Assembly: GCA_030055545.1 (NCBI GenBank) | Contig: JASFYK010000026.1 | Span: 1 to 11,655, forward strand | Reading direction: 5' to 3' | Length of the DNA: 11,655 bases | Origin: Thermoproteota archaeon | GTDB lineage: Archaea > Thermoproteota > Methanomethylicia > Methanomethylicales > Methanomethylicaceae | Notes under the pieces: model-generated | Database searches by the model: none | What the model saw: the letters and a program-made list of their open reading frames with translations, nothing else | Told to the model about the DNA's origin: nothing | Translations under genes and position numbers: made by a program | Shown here: positions 6,713-11,655 of the stretch, in pieces | Layout: each line of letters begins with the position of its first letter | Position numbering within the stretch: position 1 is the stretch's first letter

Positions 6713-7519
6713 ATGCCGCTTCCCCATTGGGTGATAAGGCTAATCATCCGCCTCTTTCCGAAGAGGTTTTCCATAGCAAGGCTGAGCAAGATCCCGGTCT
6801 TTGGGAACCTCATCGATCTCGCATTCTTTGACAAGGATCAGATTATGTTTGTGCCGAAGGTCGTCGATCTGAACATCAGCTTCGGAGAACCGGAGAGCAT
6901 GCCCCTCCCCTATGCTCTAGCCGAACACTTTGTGAATGTCGCGGAGCACCACTGGGTCATGAACTTCTGCATCTGCAGGGTCTCCAACGGGTGCAGGGAC
7001 TATCCTCAGGAGCTCGGGTGCCTCTTCCTCGGTGAGGCTTCACAGAAGATCGACCCGAGCCTCGGGCGCAAAGTGACAAAGGAGGAGGCGTTGGAGCACC
7101 TAAGGAGATGCAGGGAGGCCGGGCTCGTCCACCTCGTCGGAAGGAACAAGCTCGACTCCCTCTGGCTTGGCGTCAAGCCCGCAGAGCGGCTCCTGACGAT
7201 CTGCAACTGTTGCCCTTGCTGCTGTTTATGGAAGATGATCCCGGACCTCTTGGTGAAGATCAGGAGGAAGATAGTGAGGATGCCCGGGGTGGACGTGAGG
7301 GTCGACGGTGGAAGGTGCATAGGGTGTGGGACCTGCACAAGGACGTGCTTCGTCAATGCGATATCCCTCGAGGGAGGCAAGGCCGTCATCAGCAGCGAGT
7401 GCAGGGGATGCGGAAGGTGCGCAGAGTCGTGCCCGAACAGCGCGATATCCGTAACAATCACCGACAGCGACTACTTAAGGGAGGCAATATCACAGATATC
7501 CTCTGCCGTCGATCTCTGA
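6713..7519 (+). CDS. Cysteine-rich 4Fe-4S dicluster protein of unknown function
   Basis: 268 residues. The C-terminal third is a bacterial-type ferredoxin domain with two clusters: C202, C205, C208, C212 (CIGCGTCTRTC) and C230, C233, C236, C240 (CRGCGRCAESCP). Before it lies a conserved cysteine-rich region with NFCICRVSNGCRDYP (C86, C88, C94), GCLFLGE (C103), the segment AGLVHLVGRNKLDSLWLG, and an unusual CNCCPCCC stretch (C164, C166, C167, C169-C171). This layout matches an uncharacterised 4Fe-4S protein family that I recall from methanogens and anaerobic bacteria; no enzyme activity is known to me. No transmembrane segment or signal peptide is obvious, though the N-terminus is basic and amphipathic (VIRLIIRLFPKRF). 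The ATG at 6713 fits the TATA box at 6682-6688; the frame extends upstream but antisense through copA. Its promoter mirrors that of copA, and it converges with the YHS gene 2 bp downstream. A redox role, perhaps during metal stress, is inferred. Confidence 0.88.
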   Translation: MPLPHWVIRLIIRLFPKRFSIARLSKIPVFGNLIDLAFFDKDQIMFVPKVVDLNISFGEPESMPLPYALAEHFVNVAEHHWVMNFCICRVSNGCRDYPQELGCLFLGEASQKIDPSLGRKVTKEEALEHLRRCREAGLVHLVGRNKLDSLWLGVKPAERLLTICNCCPCCCLWKMIPDLLVKIRRKIVRMPGVDVRVDGGRCIGCGTCTRTCFVNAISLEGGKAVISSECRGCGRCAESCPNSAISVTITDSDYLREAISQISSAVDL

Positions 7520-7521
7520 CC

Positions 7522-7668
7522 CTATTTCTTCAGGTAATTCTCAGGGTCTTTGTCAAACACCTTCTTGCAACCCGCCGCACAGAAGTAATAGGTTTTCCCC
7601 TTGTACTCGCTTTTGAACTTCGCAGTCTTCTCGTCCACATCCATGCCGCAAACAGGATCTATCGCCAT
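7522..7668 (-). CDS. YHS-domain mini-protein (probable metal-binding or metallochaperone protein)
   Basis: A 48-residue protein made of one YHS domain: MAIDPVCGMDVDEKTAKF at the N-terminus, then YKGKTYYFCAAGCKKVFDKD and ENYLKK. The signature DPVCGM (C7), the YYFC cysteine (C30) and the GC cysteine (C34) are all present, so the gene looks intact. YHS and related TRASH domains bind soft metals through these cysteines. They occur fused to, or beside, copper ATPases, for example in copper-exporting operons and in the N-termini of some CopA proteins. With copA 1 kb away, copper binding is the best inference, although YHS domains also occur with other metals and in oxygenases. The stop is TAG at 7522-7524, 2 bp beyond the TGA of the convergent Fe-S gene. 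No strong Shine-Dalgarno precedes the ATG. A stem (GACCG with CGGTC) lies just upstream, and a longer structured leader is possible. Confidence 0.9.
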   Translation of the reverse strand: MAIDPVCGMDVDEKTAKFKSEYKGKTYYFCAAGCKKVFDKDPENYLKK

Positions 7669-7752
7669 ATGGACCGATTAATAATATCCAATTCGCCTAG
7701 AAAAGACTATCCGGTCATTTTTGGTTCAGTCCAGCTCAAAATGGCGCCCCCA

Positions 7753-7796
7753 GGGGTTACAGGAGGTGATATTCAGCAGCCCGTGACAGTAACCCC
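7753..7796. repeat. Perfect 8-bp inverted repeat GGGGTTAC / GTAACCCC
   Basis: GGGGTTAC at 7753-7760 and GTAACCCC at 7789-7796 enclose a 28-nt loop. The loop contains AGGAGGTGAT at 7761-7770 on the plus strand, equal to ATCACCTCCT on the minus strand, which is the 16S rRNA 3'-tail sequence. An alternative short pairing of CCCC (7748-7751) with GGGG (7753-7756) could compete on either strand. Confidence 0.75.
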
Positions 7797-7833
7797 GAGG
7801 AGTCCTATGGCGATCCGATCTCACCCATGCTTT

Positions 7834-7841
7834 TTTATAAA
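7834..7841. promoter_or_regulatory. Palindromic TATA box TTTATAAA
   Basis: TTTATAAA is its own reverse complement. The minus-strand direction has an A-rich BRE-like upstream sequence (AAATAG), which favours transcription toward the YHS gene from about 7811. In the plus direction it would make an antisense transcript across the 3' end of the UPF0282 gene. Confidence 0.5.
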
Positions 7842-7861
7842 CTATTTGTTTCATATGGAAC

Positions 7862-7867
7862 AAAAAA
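7862..7867 (-). terminator. T-tract directly after the UPF0282 gene
   Basis: On the minus strand a TTTTTT run follows the TAG stop (7868-7870) immediately, then GTTCC. This is a short but typical archaeal T-tract. It would separate this gene from the downstream TATA box at 7834-7841. Confidence 0.45.
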
Positions 7868-8728
7868 CTATTTTCTGTAGAGCTCTTTCCTCCTAGCCTC
7901 GAGTAGGTCGTTTGGCTGTCCCATGTATTCGGCAGCCGTGAGGACCTTGGCGCCGACCGCCCCTTCAGTTATCGTCTGGATGTAGTCCCTGAACTTGAGG
8001 TCCCTGAGGAAGTGGTGGTCCACCACGGCCTCTTTGACGCCACTGGATATTATTTGCCTCAGGTTCCTTATGGCCGAGTCCAGCTGATCTTTCGAAGTCT
8101 TGAGACCCAACATGTAGGTCATCGGCCCATCGATTATTGCCAGGTCAGGCTTCTCCTTCAGGACAAATGATGCCTGTTCTTCATGGATCGGTCCTTCTAC
8201 ATCCGAAGAATGGATCACCTTCCTTCCTTCCGACTCGATCATGGTCTGGATCACGTACCCGAGGGCACTGTTTGATCCGTGGAAGACTGCCCCGGAGAAA
8301 GAGATCTTGGTCTTCCCGAAGGCGAATGACTTTCCGTCCGCCACTTCGACCTTGTACGCCCTCCCCTTTACCATCCCAAGGAAGAGCGGGGCCCTGAAGT
8401 CCCTCTGGCTCCTGTTTATGTCGTTGTTCGGATCCTTGACCAATACGGTTTTCCCCTTGTAGATGTCGAGGGGTATCACGTCCCCGGGGTCGTGGTGATC
8501 ATAGTGGTAGTGCGAGATCACCAGCACGTCCGCTTCCATCCCTTTCTCAGCGATCCTCTCTGCCGCCTTCCCCATCCTCTCAAATTCGATCTGGTGAGGG
8601 GGGAGCCCGAAGCGATTCGGAGCCAGCGCAACCCCCGGGTCTATCATTACCTTGACATCTGGGGTCTCCACGAATGTGCACATCGATCTGACCCCCATGC
8701 TGTCGAAAGCGAGCAGATCTACCTTCAT
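7868..8728 (-). CDS. UPF0282 family metallo-beta-lactamase fold hydrolase
   Basis: 286 residues. The N-terminus (GVRSMCTFVETPDVKVMIDPGVALAPNRFGLPPHQIEFE) matches the archaeal UPF0282 family as I recall it. The metal-binding core HYHYDHH supplies H73, H75, D77 and H78. Further probable ligands are H150 (FHGSNS), D176 (HSSDVEGP) and one of H238/H239 (VDHHFLRD), so the two-metal site of the metallo-beta-lactamase fold appears complete. Such enzymes are hydrolases of phosphodiesters, thioesters or nucleic acids; the substrate of UPF0282 proteins is not known to me. No signal peptide is seen, so it should be cytoplasmic. The ATG at 8728 has a clear Shine-Dalgarno (GGGAGAGGG, 8733-8741) and a TTTATCTC box at 8765-8772. 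The gene stands alone, divergent from the Nre gene, with a T-tract at its end. Confidence 0.88.
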   Translation of the reverse strand: MKVDLLAFDSMGVRSMCTFVETPDVKVMIDPGVALAPNRFGLPPHQIEFERMGKAAERIAEKGMEADVLVISHYHYDHHDPGDVIPLDIYKGKTVLVKDPNNDINRSQRDFRAPLFLGMVKGRAYKVEVADGKSFAFGKTKISFSGAVFHGSNSALGYVIQTMIESEGRKVIHSSDVEGPIHEEQASFVLKEKPDLAIIDGPMTYMLGLKTSKDQLDSAIRNLRQIISSGVKEAVVDHHFLRDLKFRDYIQTITEGAVGAKVLTAAEYMGQPNDLLEARRKELYRK

Positions 8729-8732
8729 AACG

Positions 8733-8772
8733 CCCTCTCCCTTCCTGATCTTCTGAAAGTCAAAGAGATAAA
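8733..8772 (-). promoter_or_regulatory. TATA box and Shine-Dalgarno for the UPF0282 gene
   Basis: The minus strand reads TTTATCTC at 8765-8772 and GGGAGAGGG at 8733-8741. The predicted transcription start near 8742 would give a leader of about 14 nt just including the Shine-Dalgarno. The leadered layout contrasts with the leaderless genes around it. Confidence 0.5.
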
Positions 8773-8806
8773 CTGAACTGTTTCCGAATCTGTTGTGTGG
8801 GGAGTG

Positions 8807-8815
8807 CTTTTTTAG
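8807..8815 (+). promoter_or_regulatory. TATA-like box for the Nre-SPL operon
   Basis: CTTTTTTAG is centred about 26 nt before the GTG at 8838, again predicting a leaderless mRNA. It is the only AT-rich block in the 109-bp gap that faces right. Confidence 0.45.
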
Positions 8816-8837
8816 TGGGCTCGGATCTACCTGATCT

Positions 8838-10160
8838 GTGCAGGAAATGTACGGCTGGGGAGAGATCTTGCCTGCAGAGGCGGTGGGAACTTCACCTCCT
8901 CAGGCATTGACCGTGCGATCCAGGCACGCCCCGCTCTGCATACTCTGCAGGGGCGGGAGGCGTCTCTGCGGTAAGGCAGTTTGCCCTATTGAGCTCAAGG
9001 CAAGAGCGCTGATAAGCAACTCGGGCGCGGTGATTAAAACAGAGCTGTCGGGATCATCCCCACCTTCGGTCTTCGTGGGGCGCTTCGGCTACCCCAAGGT
9101 ATCGATAGGTCCCATGGTCCCGCCCATTTACGGGGACACTTCCGTGATGGACATCCCTGAGTCTTGGCTTTTTGAGAGCATACCTTCCATCGTCAACTAC
9201 AGATACTCACTGGTAAGGGGGACTATGAGGGTTGAGGTCGACGCTGCAAGGAAGGGCGGGCGCCTAGTCGACTCGCTCCAAGAGCTGTCGATGGGGACCA
9301 TTCCTGCCGACGCCGAAGTTAAATTTACAAAAGCCCCAGCTGGGAGGATTATGATAGACGACAATTCCCAGCCGTTCGGTCCCTCCGCTCCCCTGAGACA
9401 GTTCTCCATCTCCTCAGTCAAGGTTGACCACAGGATCGAGAAGGCCTTCTACGATGGGGATTACTTGGCTGCGGACGCTCTTTACGAGCTCTACAATTCA
9501 GGGTTAGAGGTCTCGAAGCTCCAGCGGGCTTTCAGCATGGGTGTATTTGGCGTCCAGAAGAACAGGCGGCTCGTACCCACCCGGTGGAGCATAACCGCGG
9601 TGGACAGCATACTTTCGCAGAGGCTTATAGATGAGGTGAAGGGGTACGAGACCATAGACAAGTACCAGGTCTACTTCTGGAAACACCAGCACAATACATT
9701 CGCCGCCATCCTGGTTCCGAGAGCCTGGTCTTTCGAGTGGATGGAGGCTTGGTTCCCGGGGACATTCTGGAACCAGGAAGGGAATACAGCTGCAGTCGAG
9801 GGGGACTATGAGGGATTTGGTGGCAGAAAGACCTACCCGGGAATAGGCGGGTGCTACTTTTCCTGCAGGCTCGGGGTTGCGGAGCACCTCAAATCGATCC
9901 GCAGGCAGGCTACCGCGCTTGTGGTGAGGGAAATCATGCCCGAGTTCCCGCTCCCACTGGGCGTTTGGTTCGTCAGGGAGAATGTGCGTGTCATGTTCAG
10001 GAAGCCACACTCTGAATTCGATGACCTGCCCTCTGCACTGCGGCATCTAGGCTCGTTGCTCCGCGTCCCGCTTGCAAAATGGGTCTCAAGAAGCGTCATC
10101 CTCAGGGATGCGATGCTCCAGCGGAGGATCGACGAGTACTTCGGGGCAGGTGGTCTCTGA
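8838..10160 (+). CDS. nreA: Nre family DNA repair protein with zinc finger and PCNA-binding motif
   Basis: 440 residues. The N-terminus has a zinc-finger motif, CILCRGGRRLCGKAVCP (C34, C37, C44, C49), followed by the conserved Nre core: VGRFGYPKVSIGPMVPP, YGDTSVMDIPESW and YRYSLVRGTMRVEV. The C-terminus ends in QRRIDEYF (428-435), which fits the PIP-box pattern QxxhxxaF used to bind PCNA, the sliding clamp. Nre proteins in haloarchaea are involved in repair of mitomycin-type DNA damage and interact with PCNA through such a motif; the biochemical activity is undefined. Most archaea have one Nre, usually called NreA, hence the symbol. The GTG at 8838 fits a leaderless transcript from the box at 8807-8815; ATG at 8847 is three codons downstream. 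The TGA at 10158-10160 overlaps the ATG of the next gene, so the pair is translationally coupled. Confidence 0.93.
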   Translation: MQEMYGWGEILPAEAVGTSPPQALTVRSRHAPLCILCRGGRRLCGKAVCPIELKARALISNSGAVIKTELSGSSPPSVFVGRFGYPKVSIGPMVPPIYGDTSVMDIPESWLFESIPSIVNYRYSLVRGTMRVEVDAARKGGRLVDSLQELSMGTIPADAEVKFTKAPAGRIMIDDNSQPFGPSAPLRQFSISSVKVDHRIEKAFYDGDYLAADALYELYNSGLEVSKLQRAFSMGVFGVQKNRRLVPTRWSITAVDSILSQRLIDEVKGYETIDKYQVYFWKHQHNTFAAILVPRAWSFEWMEAWFPGTFWNQEGNTAAVEGDYEGFGGRKTYPGIGGCYFSCRLGVAEHLKSIRRQATALVVREIMPEFPLPLGVWFVRENVRVMFRKPHSEFDDLPSALRHLGSLLRVPLAKWVSRSVILRDAMLQRRIDEYFGAGGL

Positions 10161-10936
10161 TGGCAACTTATTCATACGCAAAGTGCAAAAGCGTGATCTC
10201 CAAGAGCAGGCTCCCAGGACTCGAATACACTTTCAACCCGTACGTTGGGTGTGGGCACGGCTGTCTGTACTGTTACGTCCCTGACCTTATGAGGGGCAGG
10301 TTCGATAGATGGCCGGCGAGGGTCGCGGTGAAAGAGAGCGTCCTTGAGAAACTCAGGTCCGAAATAGAGAGACTGAAACCTGGGATCGTTGGCATAAGCA
10401 CTTCAACCGACCCGTATCAGCCGTTAGAGGCTGAACTCATGATCGTCAGGGGCGCACTGGAGCTCTTCAGAGACGCCAAGTTCCCGGTGTCGATCCAGAC
10501 AAAGTCCCCCCTAGTGCTTCGCGATTTGGATCTCCTGAGGGTCATGGACGCCGAGGTGGGCTTCACGATCACCTCGCACAATAAAGAATTCAGGGATATA
10601 TTTGAGCCGGGAGCGCCTGATCCCTCGTCCCGCCTGCGCGCCCTCGAAGGGCTGAGCGAAGCGGGCATCAGAACATGGATCTTCTATGGCCCAATAATCC
10701 CTGGCTTCAACGACTCTGAGGAAGAGATTTGCAGGATCGTCGGAGAGGCTGCAAGGACGCGCAGCAAAGTGCTCTACGACAAGATAAACCTGAAACCGCT
10801 CGTCAGGCTCAGGCTTAGGTCAGCGATCCCGGAGGATAACATGAGAGCGATTTCGCTTTTTGACTATGGTGAACTGTACCGCAAAATCGAGAAGTGCTGC
10901 ATAGAGCGGGGCGTTTCCTGTTCTCCCGCATTCTGA
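10160..10936 (+). CDS. SPL-family radical SAM protein (COG1533)
   Basis: 258 residues from the ATG at 10160. The radical SAM motif is CGHGCLYCYVPDL (C31, C35, C38; CX3CX2C), preceded by GLEYTFNPYVGC. STSTDPYQPLE (80-90) is the second hallmark of the group that includes spore photoproduct lyase. It is shorter than true spore photoproduct lyases (about 340 residues), so UV-lesion repair cannot be assumed; many members of COG1533 have unknown substrates. The start shares one base with the Nre stop (TGATG), and a GGTGG lies 6 nt upstream inside the Nre gene. An open frame continues upstream to 10079, but that extension is antilogous to Nre coding sequence and has no family match. Co-transcription with a PCNA-binding repair protein makes a nucleic-acid or repair role plausible by context. 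A T-tract cluster follows. Confidence 0.9.
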   Translation: MATYSYAKCKSVISKSRLPGLEYTFNPYVGCGHGCLYCYVPDLMRGRFDRWPARVAVKESVLEKLRSEIERLKPGIVGISTSTDPYQPLEAELMIVRGALELFRDAKFPVSIQTKSPLVLRDLDLLRVMDAEVGFTITSHNKEFRDIFEPGAPDPSSRLRALEGLSEAGIRTWIFYGPIIPGFNDSEEEICRIVGEAARTRSKVLYDKINLKPLVRLRLRSAIPEDNMRAISLFDYGELYRKIEKCCIERGVSCSPAF

Positions 10937-10959
10937 CCCCAAGCAGGACCGACTATACG

Positions 10960-10986
10960 TTTTTTTGTTTTCCTGTTTTTCTGTTT
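10960..10986 (+). terminator. Clustered T-tracts ending the Nre-SPL operon
   Basis: Runs of seven, four, five and three T residues occur within 27 nt, starting 23 nt after the TGA at 10934-10936. Multiple oligo-T stretches without a strong hairpin are the usual archaeal intrinsic terminator. Confidence 0.7.
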
Positions 10987-11000
10987 AATAGACAAAAAAG

Positions 11001-11029
11001 AATATAAGTTTTCATTGCAAATTATATAA
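11001..11029 (+). promoter_or_regulatory. Promoter region of the pilin-like genes, two TATA boxes
   Basis: AATATAAG at 11001-11008 predicts transcription near 11031, 7 nt before the ATG at 11038. A stronger-looking TTATATAA at 11022-11029 would start transcription near 11051, inside the reading frame, where the only nearby in-frame codon is CTG at 11050. I therefore favour the first box. Confidence 0.45.
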
Positions 11030-11037
11030 CGGTATAT

Positions 11038-11529
11038 ATGGGGTATGATCTGAGCAAGACCTGTAGCGAATCCTATCAGAGGTCTTTTTCGCCCAGGTTA
11101 AGGAGATCTGCGAGATCAAAGAGGGGAGTCTCTCCCATAATTGCCACGATCTTCTTGTGCACCATCACAATTGTAGCGGTTGCGGCTATGTCGCCGCTCA
11201 TCTCTTCCCGTCTCTCCTCACCTGTCTCTTCAGTGGCCGTGACGAAGGCGGTGCTCGTGAAGCAGGACAACTACGTGCTACTAATTGTAAATGTGAAGAA
11301 CACTGGCAGCAGCACCTTGAACCTACGGTGCGTTTTGTATGATTCGGACATGAATGCCTATTCTGTGGGAGATGCACAAATTGTTCAGCCACATGGAACC
11401 GCTTCATTCGTGTTCGAGAGTTCACAACTGGGCAGCAAATTCCTTGTCGGAACAGAATACAGGATAGACATCAACGATGCGAACTATGGAAGAATGGCAG
11501 AGGTGAGGGTATTTTGCATGGGAAGATGA
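11038..11529 (+). CDS. Type IV pilin-like protein with class III signal peptide
   Basis: 163 residues. A 30-residue, strongly basic leader (LRRSARSKRG) precedes VSPIIATIFLCTITIVAVAA (31-50), the hydrophobic alpha helix of archaeal type IV pilins. The KRG/VSPII junction is where the prepilin peptidase would cut, after G30, giving a mature protein of about 133 residues. The rest is predicted beta-rich: NYVLLIVNVKNTGSSTLNL is the beta-sandwich pattern common in archaeal pilins and archaellins. C98 and C160 could form a disulfide. The leader is longer than the usual 5-20 residues. No earlier or later ATG is available; 11038 follows a TATA box by about 30 nt. It overlaps the next pilin-like gene by 4 nt (ATGA), so both are probably made together. 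A surface-filament or adhesion role is inferred; it could also be a minor pilin of a secretion-like machine. Confidence 0.87.
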   Translation: MGYDLSKTCSESYQRSFSPRLRRSARSKRGVSPIIATIFLCTITIVAVAAMSPLISSRLSSPVSSVAVTKAVLVKQDNYVLLIVNVKNTGSSTLNLRCVLYDSDMNAYSVGDAQIVQPHGTASFVFESSQLGSKFLVGTEYRIDINDANYGRMAEVRVFCMGR

Positions 11530-11655
11530 AAAACGGAAGGAAGGGCGTAGTACCGATCATTGCTGTAGCTGTACTGGTTGCGGTTGCCTTCCTCACCACT
11601 GGCATCTTCTCTGCAGAAATCAACAAGGTCTTCTCCAGCCCAACGCCCGAAGACA
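11526..11655 (+). CDS. Second type IV pilin-like protein (N-terminal 43 residues; continues beyond window)
   Basis: The ATG at 11526 overlaps the stop of the upstream pilin-like gene (ATGA). The visible 43 residues start with MKNGRKG, a short basic leader, followed by VVPIIAVAVLVAVAFLTTG, the hydrophobic helix. Predicted peptidase cleavage is after G7 (RKG/VVPII). The residues after the helix (FSAEINKVFSSPTPED) begin the exported domain. The leader is short, unlike the 30-residue leader of its partner. GGGAAG just upstream is a weak, overly close Shine-Dalgarno, so coupling to the upstream gene is likely. The tandem arrangement suggests a pilin operon extending to the right, where an assembly ATPase or membrane platform protein might be found. 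The rest of the gene lies outside the window. Confidence 0.8.
   Translation, partial: MKNGRKGVVPIIAVAVLVAVAFLTTGIFSAEINKVFSSPTPED

Larger units (their letters stand above)
7669..7867 (-). other. Intergenic region: candidate structured leader of the YHS gene
   Basis: This 199-bp gap has no convincing gene. On the minus strand a palindromic TATA box at 7834-7841 would start a transcript near 7811 that reads about 140 nt into the YHS gene. The leader contains an 8-bp hairpin (7753-7796) and a second stem pairing 7672-7676 with 7712-7716 immediately before the start codon. A weaker AT-rich element, 7677-7687, could give a shorter leader instead. The class of RNA is not one I recognise. Confidence 0.4.

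Noticed and set aside
7006..7461. 151-codon minus-strand open frame inside the Fe-S gene
   Set aside because: It is the antisense of a clear ferredoxin-domain gene and has no recognisable motif.
7745..7800. A tRNA or tRNA-like gene at the GGGGTTAC/GTAACCCC repeat
   Set aside because: The arms resemble an acceptor stem, but they are only 28 nt apart and there is no T-arm or anticodon arm.
7805..7830. Fluoride-type (crcB) riboswitch suggested by GGCGATCC and TCACCC
   Set aside because: The conserved core does not line up and no fluoride exporter gene follows.
7669..7896. Plus-strand open frame (ATG at 7669, 7741 or 7807; GTG at 7783) across the gap after the YHS gene
   Set aside because: It is the tail of a frame antisense to real genes, includes the T6/TATA block and ends inside the antisense of the UPF0282 gene. 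The residues (MAPPGVTGGDIQQPV onward) match no family I know. GAGGAG before 7807 is a fair ribosome site but gives only 29 residues.
10079..10159. 27-codon N-terminal extension of the SPL-family protein
   Set aside because: It lies inside the Nre gene in another frame; the ATG at 10160 is coupled to the Nre stop and begins the recognised family sequence.

Overview
The window is archaeal. The first genes of several transcripts have TATA-like boxes about 26 nt upstream of the start codon, which implies leaderless transcripts; arginine is largely AGG; and the gene families (Nre repair protein, UPF0282 metallo-beta-lactamase, COG2100 radical SAM enzyme, ADP-forming acyl-CoA synthetase alpha chain, stand-alone pyruvate-kinase C-terminal domain, type IV pilin-like proteins) are typical of Archaea. 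I cannot place it in a phylum from this stretch; an uncultivated lineage is plausible. No rRNA, tRNA, CRISPR array, transposase or integrase was seen. All non-coding gaps are under 200 bp.

Layout. 1-397 (-): 5' part of a DUF2284 cysteine-rich protein, cut by the window edge. 580-1581 (-): COG2100-like radical SAM enzyme starting with TTG. 1704-3134 (+): ADP-forming acyl-CoA synthetase alpha subunit, whose 3' end overlaps tail-to-tail with 3088-3702 (-), a free-standing pyruvate-kinase C-terminal-domain protein. 3790-4227 (+): Lrp/AsnC regulator, divergent from the PK-like gene across a symmetric TATA box and a dyad. 4279-6624 (-): Cu+-type P1B ATPase CopA with two HMA domains, divergent from 6713-7519 (+), a cysteine-rich 4Fe-4S protein; their TATA boxes are an exact 7-bp inverted repeat. 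7522-7668 (-): a 48-residue YHS-domain protein that converges on the Fe-S gene. It has a roughly 140-nt candidate structured leader that starts near a palindromic TATA box. 7868-8728 (-): UPF0282 metallo-beta-lactamase fold hydrolase. 8838-10160 (+): Nre DNA repair protein with a zinc finger and a C-terminal PIP box, translationally coupled (TGATG) to 10160-10936 (+), an SPL-family radical SAM protein. 11038-11529 (+) and 11526 to the right edge (+): two overlapping class III signal-peptide (type IV pilin-like) genes.

Three functional blocks stand out. (i) A probable metal/copper block: CopA, a cysteine-rich ferredoxin-like protein and a YHS mini-protein. The copper link for the latter two rests on context and domain type, not proof. 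(ii) A DNA-repair pair, Nre plus SPL-like enzyme, sharing a transcript and coupled translation. (iii) The start of a surface-pilin operon. The acyl-CoA synthetase chain and PK-like domain suggest carbon/energy metabolism, but the ATP-grasp beta subunit is not in the window.

The most interesting unexplained sequence is 7669-7841. On the minus strand it has a perfect palindromic TATA box, a GGGGTTAC/GTAACCCC hairpin whose loop copies ten bases of the 16S rRNA anti-Shine-Dalgarno tail, and a second stem next to the YHS start codon.
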